NCBI GenBank assembly: GCA_028707125.1
Contig: JAQTUX010000002.1
Span: 248,001 to 312,000, forward strand
Reading direction: 5' to 3'
Source: Candidatus Omnitrophota bacterium
Lineage (GTDB): Bacteria; Omnitrophota; Gorgyraeia; Gygaellales; JAQTUX01
Length of the DNA stretch: 64,000 nt
Each line of letters begins with the position of its first letter. Position 1 is the first letter of the stretch. The translations under genes were made by a program, and so were the position numbers. Under the pieces are notes generated by a model, which did no database searches, was not told the origin of the DNA, and saw nothing but the letters and a program-made list of their open reading frames with translations. This document shows, one piece after another, positions 57,483 through 64,000 of the stretch.

Positions 57483-58640
57483 TTATGCTCCTTTTTGCAA
57501 GGCGTGCGCCTTATCCGTTTTCTCCCAGGTAAAGCCCTCTTCTTCTCTGCCGAAATGGCCGTAGGCGGCGGTCTGCCTGAACTTCGGCTTGAGCAGGTCC
57601 AGGGTCTTGATCATCCCCTTGGGCGTAAGATCGAAATTCTTTTCTATCAGCATGATTATCTTTTCATCCGGCATCTCGGTCGTCCCGTAGGTATCAACCA
57701 TTATGGATACCGGTTCCGGCCTTCCGATGACATAGGCAAGCTGGACCCAGCATTTCCGGGCAAGCTTTGCCGCCACTATGTTCTTGGCGATATAGCGCGC
57801 CATATACGCCCCGGAACGGTCAACCTTTGTGGGGTCCTTGCCGGAAAACGCGCCTCCGCCGTGCGAAACCGTGCCCCCATAAGTATCAACCACTATCTTT
57901 CTGCCGGTCATGCCGGTATCGGACTGCGGCCCGCCGATAAGGAATTTTCCCGTTTCATTTACGTAAAACTTGGTATTCTTGTCTATCCGGTCCGCCACAA
58001 TGGGCTTTGCTATGACCTCTATCATTTCCTCTCTTGCCCTGGGCGTTATCTTGTCTCCGCCGGCATCAAGTATGTCGTCGGTATGCTGGCAGGCGAGGGT
58101 AACTGCCTCGATCCTCCCGGGATGGCCGCCGTCATACTCAACCGTAACTTGAGATTTACAGTCAGGCCCCAGGTATTTAAGCACTCCCTCTTTCCTGACC
58201 TGCGCTACGCGCCTCACCAGCCTGTGTGAAAGCATTATGGGCAAAGGCATAAGTTCCGGCGTCTCATCGCAGGCAAACCCTATCATAACACCCTGGTCCC
58301 CGGCGCCGCCCCTGTCAACTCCCTGGGAAATATCGGGCGACTGGGAATGTATCGTATTGATTATGGCGCAGGTCTCATAATCCAGCCCGTATTTGGGATG
58401 GGTATACCCTATTTCTTTAAGAACGCGCCTAGCCAACTTATGGACATCAACATAGGTATGCGTGGTGATCTCGCCGCCCACTATAGTCAAACCCATGGTG
58501 ACGTACGTTTCGCAGGCAACCCTGCCATGAGGATCGTTTTTCAGAACCTCGTCCAATACCGCGTCCGAGATCTGGTCGCAGACCTTATCCGGATGCCCCT
58601 CGCCTACCGACTCCGAAGTAAAAAATCGCTTGTATTCCAT
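57483..58640 (-). CDS. metK: S-adenosylmethionine synthetase
   Basis: The 385-residue protein has the three repeats of Met[25 protein letters not shown] at residue 7, [15 protein letters not shown] near 111 and [19 protein letters not shown] near 255. It makes SAM from ATP and methionine and feeds the methylases and radical SAM enzymes abundant here. It abuts the nucleotidyltransferase gene with no leader, so no SAM riboswitch is possible directly upstream. It precedes ahcY by a small hairpin. Confidence 0.96.
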   Translation of the reverse strand: MEYKRFFTSESVGEGHPDKVCDQISDAVLDEVLKNDPHGRVACETYVTMGLTIVGGEITTHTYVDVHKLARRVLKEIGYTHPKYGLDYETCAIINTIHSQSPDISQGVDRGGAGDQGVMIGFACDETPELMPLPIMLSHRLVRRVAQVRKEGVLKYLGPDCKSQVTVEYDGGHPGRIEAVTLACQHTDDILDAGGDKITPRAREEMIEVIAKPIVADRIDKNTKFYVNETGKFLIGGPQSDTGMTGRKIVVDTYGGTVSHGGGAFSGKDPTKVDRSGAYMARYIAKNIVAAKLARKCWVQLAYVIGRPEPVSIMVDTYGTTEMPDEKIIMLIEKNFDLTPKGMIKTLDLLKPKFRQTAAYGHFGREEEGFTWEKTDKAHALQKGA

Positions 58641-59408
58641 TTAACTTTGCTCTCCTTTCTGTACGCCCGGCTTTGCAAACTGCAATTTTGCCTGATTGTA
58701 AAGATTATGGTGGCCGATATCAAACCACCTGCCGCTGAAAACAAACCCGTATACAGGGCACCTGCCCCTGAGCCAATCTATGTAGAAACCCGATGCGTCC
58801 TGGTTGTTTTTTCTGTCGCTCATATACTCTCCGATAAGCCCGACCCGCGCCCTGGGAAAATAATACAGGCACATCGCGATCAGCGCCGAGACGGGTTCTT
58901 TCGGCTTTTCCTTGAAATCAAGGATCTTATTATCCTCGTCAATATACGCTACGCCGTATTTCTTCGCCTGTTCCCTGCTCTTTATGTCATAGAGCCCTAC
59001 GCAGGGAGAGCCGCCTTTTTCCTTCGCGAATTTTACGAAGCCGCTTAAAGAGCCGTCAAACAGGTTGTCTCCCCCCACCACCAGCAGATCGTCGTCTATG
59101 CGCTCATGCTTCAGCGCGTAAAACATATCGCCTATCGCGCCGAGCTTTTCCTTCTCGCCCTTTGTCCGGTCGTTAATGATCTTGATGTCTTTATCCGTCT
59201 TCAGCGCTGACGCCCACTTCTGAAAACGGCTGAAAAACCTGTCGTTGGTTATCACGAATATTGTATCTACCTCTTTAACACCTTCTATTTTCCCGACTAT
59301 GTAGTCTATTATGGGCCTTCTGCCTACCTTGAGCAGGGGTTTGGGAAAGTCCCTGGTCAAAGGATAAAGCCGGGTGGCATATCCTGCGGCAAGGATCAAC
59401 GCTTTCAT
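58641..59408 (-). CDS. Sugar-1-phosphate nucleotidyltransferase (RmlA/GlmU-like)
   Basis: The 255-residue protein opens MKALILAAGYATRLYPLTRD with FPKPLLKVGRRPIIDYIV, the nucleotide-binding motif of glucose-1-phosphate thymidylyltransferase-like enzymes. LLVVGGDNLFDGSLSGFV near 103 supplies the metal-binding aspartate and ILDFKEKPKEP follows. It would add a nucleotide to a sugar 1-phosphate; the nucleotide and sugar are not fixed by eye. It overlaps ptsI by 4 bases and lies right before metK. Confidence 0.87.
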   Translation of the reverse strand: MKALILAAGYATRLYPLTRDFPKPLLKVGRRPIIDYIVGKIEGVKEVDTIFVITNDRFFSRFQKWASALKTDKDIKIINDRTKGEKEKLGAIGDMFYALKHERIDDDLLVVGGDNLFDGSLSGFVKFAKEKGGSPCVGLYDIKSREQAKKYGVAYIDEDNKILDFKEKPKEPVSALIAMCLYYFPRARVGLIGEYMSDRKNNQDASGFYIDWLRGRCPVYGFVFSGRWFDIGHHNLYNQAKLQFAKPGVQKGEQS

Positions 59409-61135
59409 TTAGACAGCTCTTTAAATTTTTTCTGAATGAAATCCTCTACTTCCCGGCCGGTAGAAAAGGTCAACGCCTTACGGGAGATCTCCGACGCCTC
59501 TTTCATCGTCACCGACCTTATGACCTGTTTTACCTCCGGTATATTAACAGGGGGCATGCTGAATTCATCGAGGCCAAGCCCTAAAAGGACCAGCACAAAA
59601 TAAGGGTCGCCGGCCATTTCTCCGCACATACCCACCCATCTGCCCGCGTTATGCCCCGCTTCAATTACGCTCTTTATCATCCTAAGCACCGCCGGATGCG
59701 CCGGCTCATAAAGATAGGCGATCTTTTCGTTGGTCCTGTCTATTGCCAGAGAATACTGGATAAGGTCATTGGTGCCTATACTGAAAAAAGAGGCCTCCTT
59801 TGCCAGGATGTCTGCCGTAAGCGCCGCCGAAGGCACCTCTATCATCGCGCCGACCTCCAATTTATCGTTGAAGGGTGTCTTTTGCTTCTTCAGTTCCGCC
59901 TTGCATTCTTCAAGGATCAAATTGGTCTGTTTCAGCTCTTCTATGCCGGAGATCATCGGATACATAAGCTTAAGGTTGCCGTAGACCGACGCCCTCAATA
60001 TCGCCCGAAGCTGCACCTTGAAGATATCCGGCCGCGCCAGGCAGAACCTTATCGCCCTCCAGCCAAGGAACGGATGCATGTCGTGCGGCACCTCTAATTG
60101 CGACACGAATTTATCCCCGCCCAGGTCCAGCGTCCTGATGATCACGGGGTGGGGCTTGACCTTTTCGGCAACATGTTTATACGCCTGGAAATGCTCCTCC
60201 TCCGAAGGCAGGCCCTTCCTGTTCATATAGAAGAACTCCGTCCTGTAAAGCCCTATGCCCCGCGCCCCGTGCTCGATCACCGACGGCAGCTCTTCGGGCA
60301 ATTCCATATTCGCGGCGATCTCCACGCGCTTTCCGTCAAGCGTCTCCGGGGGCAGGTCCCTTAAGGAAGAGTACCTGCGCGTAAGTTCAATATAGCGCGA
60401 CTGCTCCTTTACATATTCCTTGAGCGTCTTCTCGTCCGGATTGACGATCACGATACCCGCCGAGCCGTCCACTATCAGCATATCGCCGTGCGCTATCTTC
60501 TTTGTGGCCTCCTCCACGCCTACCACCGCGGATATCTCAAGCGACTTTGCCATGATCGCCGTATGCGAGGTCTTGCCGCCTATATCGGTGACAAAGGCGC
60601 AGACGTTCTGCTTGTGCATTGCCGCGGTATCCGAAGGAGAAAGGTCATGCGCTACCACGATCACCTTATCTTTTATATCTCCCAGCCCTCTTTTCTTCTC
60701 CCCCAACAGGTGGCGCAACACCCTTCTGGAGACGTCGTTTACGTCCGCTATCCTCTCCCTGAGATACTCGTCTTTAGTGCGCGAAAGCACGGATACATAC
60801 TTCTTTAAGACCTCGGAAAATATAAATGCCACCGAGAGGCGCTCCTTCTTCAGGCGGGAGATGACCTCCTCTATGAGCATGCGGTCTTCCAGCACCAGCA
60901 GGTGCGCGTCAAAGATCTCCGCCGCCTCCTGGCCCATATCGTCGGAGATCTTCCGCTGAAGCGATACTATCTCTTTTCTGGTGTTAATAAGCGCCTCTTC
61001 CAATGCCTGTATCTCAAAAGGGATGCGTTCGGCGCCTATGGCAGAGCGCGGCACGATAAAATCCTCCTTGCCCAGGATATAGGCCGGGCCCGAAGTTATC
61101 CCCGGCGCGGCCGGTATGCCTTTTAATTTGACCAT
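59405..61135 (-). CDS. ptsI: PTS enzyme I (phosphoenolpyruvate-protein phosphotransferase)
   Basis: From the ATG at 61135, with AGGA upstream, the protein has 576 residues. The N-terminal HPr-binding and phosphohistidine domain contains VTDIGGKTSHTAIMAKS, with the active histidine; the PEP-binding barrel has GLYRTEFFYMNR, MYPMISGIEEL, GAMIEVPSAAL and GMCGEMAGDP. It transfers phosphate from PEP to HPr. No sugar-specific IIB or IIC gene is near, so with HPr and the EIIA it seems a regulatory relay. An ATG at 61144 overlapping the HPr stop is the other possible start. Confidence 0.94.
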   Translation of the reverse strand: MVKLKGIPAAPGITSGPAYILGKEDFIVPRSAIGAERIPFEIQALEEALINTRKEIVSLQRKISDDMGQEAAEIFDAHLLVLEDRMLIEEVISRLKKERLSVAFIFSEVLKKYVSVLSRTKDEYLRERIADVNDVSRRVLRHLLGEKKRGLGDIKDKVIVVAHDLSPSDTAAMHKQNVCAFVTDIGGKTSHTAIMAKSLEISAVVGVEEATKKIAHGDMLIVDGSAGIVIVNPDEKTLKEYVKEQSRYIELTRRYSSLRDLPPETLDGKRVEIAANMELPEELPSVIEHGARGIGLYRTEFFYMNRKGLPSEEEHFQAYKHVAEKVKPHPVIIRTLDLGGDKFVSQLEVPHDMHPFLGWRAIRFCLARPDIFKVQLRAILRASVYGNLKLMYPMISGIEELKQTNLILEECKAELKKQKTPFNDKLEVGAMIEVPSAALTADILAKEASFFSIGTNDLIQYSLAIDRTNEKIAYLYEPAHPAVLRMIKSVIEAGHNAGRWVGMCGEMAGDPYFVLVLLGLGLDEFSMPPVNIPEVKQVIRSVTMKEASEISRKALTFSTGREVEDFIQKKFKELSK

Positions 61136-61136
61136 C

Positions 61137-61397
61137 TCATTCATCCTGTGTAAGCAGCCTTTCCAATTCTTCCAACGCTTTATCCGCGTCTTCTCCTTCA
61201 ACGGTGACCTCAAGACGGCTGCCCTTCTCCGCCGCGAGCATAAGTATGCCCATAATGGACTTACCGTTTACCTCCTCGCCGCCCTTCTTGACCTTTATAC
61301 TGGAGTCGTATTTATTAGCCGCCTGCACAAACAGGGCGGCCGGCCGCGCGTGCAGGCCTTGCTTGTTCTTAATAACTATCCTCCTGGATAACTTCAT
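61137..61397 (-). CDS. ptsH: HPr phosphocarrier protein
   Basis: The 86-residue protein carries the active histidine H16 in NKQGLHARPAALFVQ and the regulatory serine S47 in VNGKSIMGILMLAAEKGS, the HPr kinase recognition site. It receives phosphate from enzyme I and passes it to EIIA proteins. The gene lies between the YvcK-like gene (8 bases) and ptsI, and its stop overlaps an alternative ptsI start. No HPr kinase gene is seen in the window. Confidence 0.95.
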   Translation of the reverse strand: MKLSRRIVIKNKQGLHARPAALFVQAANKYDSSIKVKKGGEEVNGKSIMGILMLAAEKGSRLEVTVEGEDADKALEELERLLTQDE

Positions 61398-61405
61398 AGC
61401 GATAA

Positions 61406-62653
61406 CTAACCTTCTTCCGCCACAAGATTTATTACCACCCTGCCCAATTTCTCCGGGTCATGGCGCACATAATCAAGGGCGCTGACAAAATTTCCCTCGA
61501 TCACGCCGCAGCCTAACGACTTTACGCGGTTGGCGTCCACGGTTATAGGGTAGGAGTTCTCCATTTTATATTTCTCCAGCAGCGCCTCAGGTATCCTGGA
61601 CTTATTCACTACGCAATAGTCTATGATCTTCGGGTGGCTGTGGTCTATAAGCGTCTTAACGTGGTCGTAACAGCTGAAATTATCGGTCTCTCCGGGCTGG
61701 GTCATAACATTGCATATGTAAACCTTAAGCGCCGGTGAAACCAGAAGCGCGTCAACTATATCCTTTATAAGAAGATTAGGTATAATGCTTGTGTATAAAC
61801 TGCCCGGCCCCAGCACTATCGCGTCTGCCTCGGATATCGCCTTAAGCGCCTCGGGCGCGGCAGTAGAGGTGTCCGGTTTTAAATATACTCTTTTTATCGC
61901 GACGCCTTTTTTCGGTATCTCTGCTTCGCCTTCCGTAATGGCCCCATTCTTATGCTCCGCCACAAGCACAACCTTATTCAAGGTAGAGGGCACAACCTTG
62001 CCCCTTATGGCAAGCACGCGGCTGGATTCCTTAACTGCCTTGTCAAAATCGCCGGTAAGCTGCGTCATGACCGTGATGAACAGATTGCCGAAACTGTGGC
62101 CGGCGAACTCGCTGTCGGCATTAAACCGGAACTGGAACAGGTCCTGCATCAGCGCCGGAGCGTCTGCCAGCGCCACAAGACAGTTGCGTATGTCCCCCGG
62201 GGGCAGTATATCAAACTGCTCCCTGAGCCGGCCGGAAGAACCGCCGTCATCGGCAACGGTCACGATAGCCGTGATATTGGAGGTGAACTCCTTAAGCCCC
62301 CTGAGGATCACCGACAAACCGCTGCCGCCGCCTATTACCACGATGCGCGGGCCGCGTTGCAGCAATCTCGTGCGGAACATTATGTCCAGAAGTTCCTTAT
62401 CGCTCTGGGGAAGAAATAATGTTATGAAAGAACGCAGCATCTTTTTTATGCCAAAGTACAAAAAGATGAGCCCGCAGGTGACCAGCGCCGCGTCTATGAA
62501 CTTATATACGTATTCTATCTCCGACAGGAACTTGGCAGAGCCGAAGACGATAAGAGAGACGCCGAAGATGGTCAGCACTATCCATCTTTTCACCCTCATG
62601 CCGGGGTAGAGCCATTTAAAAGGCCTGATTATATCAAATCTTCTTTTCATCAC
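61406..62653 (-). CDS. yvcK: YvcK-type gluconeogenesis factor with N-terminal membrane helices
   Basis: The 415-residue protein has two N-terminal hydrophobic helices (residues about 22-70) that Bacillus YvcK lacks, then the CofD/YvcK fold: VVIGGGSGLSVILRGLKE near residue 105 and ITAIVTVADDGGSSGRLREQF near 133. YvcK binds UDP-sugars and supports growth on gluconeogenic carbon and cell wall synthesis. It overlaps the EIIA gene by 20 bases and precedes HPr, so membrane-linked control of carbon flow with the PTS is a fair inference. Confidence 0.9.
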   Translation of the reverse strand: MMKRRFDIIRPFKWLYPGMRVKRWIVLTIFGVSLIVFGSAKFLSEIEYVYKFIDAALVTCGLIFLYFGIKKMLRSFITLFLPQSDKELLDIMFRTRLLQRGPRIVVIGGGSGLSVILRGLKEFTSNITAIVTVADDGGSSGRLREQFDILPPGDIRNCLVALADAPALMQDLFQFRFNADSEFAGHSFGNLFITVMTQLTGDFDKAVKESSRVLAIRGKVVPSTLNKVVLVAEHKNGAITEGEAEIPKKGVAIKRVYLKPDTSTAAPEALKAISEADAIVLGPGSLYTSIIPNLLIKDIVDALLVSPALKVYICNVMTQPGETDNFSCYDHVKTLIDHSHPKIIDYCVVNKSRIPEALLEKYKMENSYPITVDANRVKSLGCGVIEGNFVSALDYVRHDPEKLGRVVINLVAEEG

Positions 62654-63104
62654 CCTGCGAAATGGCCTGTATTACTGACTTGGCATCCTTGCAGTTTTTC
62701 AGAGTATCCCTGAAGTATTTATCCTTGAGCAGGCGCGATATCTTGGCGAGCGCCTTTAAATGGGGGCCCGCGGAATCCTGCGGCGCAAGAAGCAGAAAGA
62801 ATATGTACGCCGGCTCCCCGTCCAGAGAATCAAAATCAACGCCGCCGCGCGAAATACCGAATGCCGCGACCAGCTTACCGACGCAGTCCGCCTTGGCGTG
62901 CGGTATGCCTATGCCCTGGCCTATGGCCGTTGAACCCAGCGCCTCCCGCGCCATAAGCAGTTCTATTATCTTGCCGCGGTTCTTCTTGTCAATGTCGCCG
63001 CTATTCACGAGCAGCTCTACGAGCTCCTTGATCACATCCTCTTTCTTTGCGCTTTTGATCTCACAGCTGATGGCATCCTTGGAGAGAAAATCCATGACCT
63101 TCAT
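62634..63104 (-). CDS. ptsN: PTS EIIA domain protein, PtsN/fructose type
   Basis: The 156-residue protein has the EIIA fold with the active histidine H69 in GQGIGIPHAKADCVGKLV, and a conserved DSLDGEPAYIFFLLLAPQDSAG block. It takes phosphate from HPr. Such stand-alone EIIA proteins (PtsN/EIIA-Ntr) regulate nitrogen, potassium or carbon responses rather than transport. It is the first protein gene after the tRNAs and leads the ptsN-yvcK-ptsH-ptsI run. The ATG at 63104 has GAGGAGG upstream. Confidence 0.9.
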   Translation of the reverse strand: MKVMDFLSKDAISCEIKSAKKEDVIKELVELLVNSGDIDKKNRGKIIELLMAREALGSTAIGQGIGIPHAKADCVGKLVAAFGISRGGVDFDSLDGEPAYIFFLLLAPQDSAGPHLKALAKISRLLKDKYFRDTLKNCKDAKSVIQAISQGDEKKI

Positions 63105-63139
63105 ACAGTAGCCTCCTCTTGTGTATTTTTTTATCTAAG

Positions 63140-63212
63140 AGCGGGAGACGGGGTTCGAACCCGCGGCAACGACGTTGGCAACGTCGCACTCTACCAACTG
63201 AGTTACTCCCGC
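63140..63212 (-). tRNA. tRNA-Gly (GCC)
   Basis: On the minus strand the 72-base body plus discriminator folds as a cloverleaf with acceptor stem GCGGGAG/CTCCCGC, T arm GCGGGTTCGAACCCCGT and anticodon loop TTGCCAA, hence GCC. The CCA is not encoded. It lies between the tRNA-Leu and ptsN and is likely co-transcribed from the frr side. Confidence 0.92.
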
Positions 63213-63218
63213 AGTAAA

Positions 63219-63332
63219 GCAGAACTAAGAATTAAGAGCTAAGAACTAAGATGACATCTATGAACCCATCCAAAACAAACAACAAAAAAATTCCCTTTTG
63301 CCCCTTAATTTTTTCTTAGTTCTTAATTCTGC
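63219..63332. repeat. Degenerate palindrome of AAGAACT-like microrepeats between tRNAs
   Basis: A left arm GCAGAACTAAGAATTAAG plus further AGCTAAGAACTAAG (63219-63250) pairs imperfectly with the right arm at 63304-63332, ending TTAATTCTGC. About 53 bases of AT-rich loop lie between. It separates tRNA-Gly from tRNA-Leu and matches the style of two other elements in the window. Confidence 0.65.
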
Positions 63333-63337
63333 CTTTA

Positions 63338-63419
63338 TGGGCGGAAGAGGATTTGAACCTCCAAGGGTTGCCCCAATAGCTCCTAAGGCTATCGCGTATC
63401 CCAATTCCGCCATCCGCCC
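63338..63419 (-). tRNA. tRNA-Leu (UAG)
   Basis: The 82-base minus-strand sequence has acceptor stem GGGCGGA/TCCGCCC with discriminator A, a long variable arm (TGGGGCAACCCTTG) as in class II tRNAs, and the anticodon loop CTTAGGA, giving UAG (reads CUA). The T arm is GAGGTTCAAATCCTC. CCA is not encoded. Confidence 0.92.
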
Positions 63420-63429
63420 CGCATTCTAA

Positions 63430-63502
63430 TGAGCCACGGAGGACTCGAACCTCCCACAGCCATCTTAAAAGGATGGTGCTCTGCCGGATGAGCTAGTGGC
63501 CC
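63430..63502 (-). tRNA. tRNA-Lys (UUU)
   Basis: The 73-base minus-strand sequence has acceptor stem GGGCCAC/GTGGCTC (one G-U pair), discriminator A, and anticodon loop CTTTTAA on a CCATC/GATGG stem, giving UUU. The T arm is GGAGGTTCGAGTCCTCC. CCA is not encoded. It follows frr by 15 bases. Confidence 0.92.
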
Positions 63503-63517
63503 AGATTATTCAAAGAA

Positions 63518-64000
63518 CTAAAACTCCATCAACTCTTTTTCTTTACCGGCCAGGATCTCGTCTATCTTTTTAATATGCTTATCGGTCAGCTTCTGGACCT
63601 CTTCCTGCGCCTTGAACCTGTCGTCCTCCGAGATCACCTTGTCCTGTTCGGTCTTCTTTATCGACTCGTTAATATCGCGCCTGATAGTGCGCAAAGATAC
63701 CCTGCCTTCCTCGGCCATCTTTTTGACTACCTTTGCCAATTCCTCCCTTCTTTCCTTGGAAAGCTGCGGCAGTGGAAGCCGCACAACCTTGCCGTCGTTA
63801 ACCGGCGTGACGCCTATGCTCGATTTGAGCACGGTCTTCTCTATTTCCGGTATGGAAGACGCGTCCCAGGGCTGTATTACGATAAGGTGGGCGTCCGGAG
63901 CGGATATCGACGCCATCTGCTTCAACAATGTGGGCGTGCCGTAATAATCCACGAACAGCCCCTCAACCAGTCCGGGGTGCGCCCTGCCCGTGCGGATCTC
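63518..64000 (-). CDS. frr: Ribosome recycling factor (5' end beyond window)
   Basis: The frame runs off the right edge; 160 C-terminal residues are visible, of about 185 expected. EIRTGRAHPGLVEGLFVDYYG at the edge and GTPTLLKQMASISAPDAHLIVIQPWD are the RRF signature, followed by LPQLSKERREELAKVVKKMAEEG and the three-helix bundle end KHIKKIDEIL. RRF splits post-termination ribosomes with EF-G. An internal GTG (63952) is not the true start. It is followed by three tRNAs. Confidence 0.95.
   Translation of the reverse strand, partial: EIRTGRAHPGLVEGLFVDYYGTPTLLKQMASISAPDAHLIVIQPWDASSIPEIEKTVLKSSIGVTPVNDGKVVRLPLPQLSKERREELAKVVKKMAEEGRVSLRTIRRDINESIKKTEQDKVISEDDRFKAQEEVQKLTDKHIKKIDEILAGKEKELMEF

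Noticed and set aside
57495-58229. 244-codon plus-strand open frame
   Set aside because: It lies wholly antisense to metK, whose motifs are intact; the predicted product has no family features.
58641-59408. Possible SAM riboswitch upstream of metK
   Set aside because: metK starts directly at the end of the nucleotidyltransferase gene, so there is no leader. The ahcY leader is only a short hairpin and does not match a SAM or SAH riboswitch core.
61785-62609. 274-codon plus-strand open frame
   Set aside because: It is antisense to the YvcK-type gene and shows only Ser/Pro/Leu-rich shadow sequence.
1-64000. CRISPR arrays, insertion sequences or prophage
   Set aside because: No regular direct repeats with spacers, no transposase, integrase or phage structural genes were found on either strand.

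Overview
The window looks like a chromosome segment of an uncultivated, anaerobic, Gram-negative bacterium. Candidatus Omnitrophota (OP3) is my best guess; this is inference from gene content and style, not from a marker-gene tree. An outer membrane is suggested by a TolC-type channel, two lipoproteins (one BamE-like) and heptose-type sugar enzymes. Anaerobic life is suggested by a class I hybrid cluster protein, a flavodiiron protein, rubredoxin, rubrerythrin-like proteins, a 2-oxoacid:ferredoxin oxidoreductase and several radical SAM enzymes. Base composition is near 50% GC, genes are densely packed with 1-30 nt gaps or short overlaps, and ribosome sites are AGGAGG-like. I saw no insertion sequence, prophage, CRISPR array, rRNA or replication origin.

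Layout. All genes are on the minus strand except the pair at 12007-13874. (1) 1-11946: one long block holding a MacA/MacB/TolC-type efflux set (MacB cut by the window edge), an MFS carrier, Maf, an HI0933-type flavoprotein, a DHH phosphoesterase, small GDT1- and VIT-type metal carriers, a DUF1846 protein, DoxX, an NDH-2-like flavoprotein and a MenA-like prenyltransferase. (2) 12007-13874 (+): a polyprenyl diphosphate synthase and ispH, divergent from the prenyltransferase. (3) 13923-23934: a tight ten-kilobase operon with a sugar epimerase, a reversed-order HldE-like fusion, GmhA-like isomerase, two sister radical SAM enzymes, E1 alpha/beta of a TPP dehydrogenase with no E2/E3, a GT2, a TIM-barrel protein, two sister membrane proteins and a ferredoxin. 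This is the best candidate here for an undescribed pathway, probably making and attaching an unusual sugar.

(4) 24031-35546: a redox-stress block headed by an Rrf2 regulator whose own promoter sits inside a 41-bp near-perfect palindrome. It carries an Fe-S protein, an HD protein, Hcp, peroxiredoxin, KorAB-type oxidoreductase, flavodiiron protein, PCD, a 58-residue ferritin-like half protein, rubredoxin, a possible 35-residue protein, a PNPOx-like protein, a rubrerythrin-like protein, glutaredoxin, a thioredoxin-reductase-like flavoprotein and VanZ. Two further promoters inside the block suggest it is not one simple transcript. (5) 35649-38608: a metal permease, a ZIP carrier, a 56-residue protein, a SpeD homologue and a BamE-like lipoprotein.

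(6) 38752-56089: central metabolism and biosynthesis: pgi, a zinc-ribbon lipoprotein, an AmrS-type radical SAM protein, an MscS-like protein, MBL, NYN, a flippase-like protein, a canonical thioredoxin reductase, prepilin peptidase, aroE, leuA, ilvC, ilvN, ilvB, ilvD, class II aldolase and pfk. IlvC has an extra 14 residues in a conserved region. (7) 56191-63104: ahcY, metK, a sugar nucleotidyltransferase, PTS enzyme I, HPr, a YvcK-type protein and an EIIA, with no sugar permease: a regulatory PTS. (8) 63140-64000: tRNA-Gly(GCC), tRNA-Leu(UAG), tRNA-Lys(UUU) and the 3' part of frr.

Three intergenic spaces hold long AT-rich palindromes built of degenerate short repeats. No gene-free stretch exceeds about 300 bases except the tRNA region at 63105-63517, whose contents are listed.
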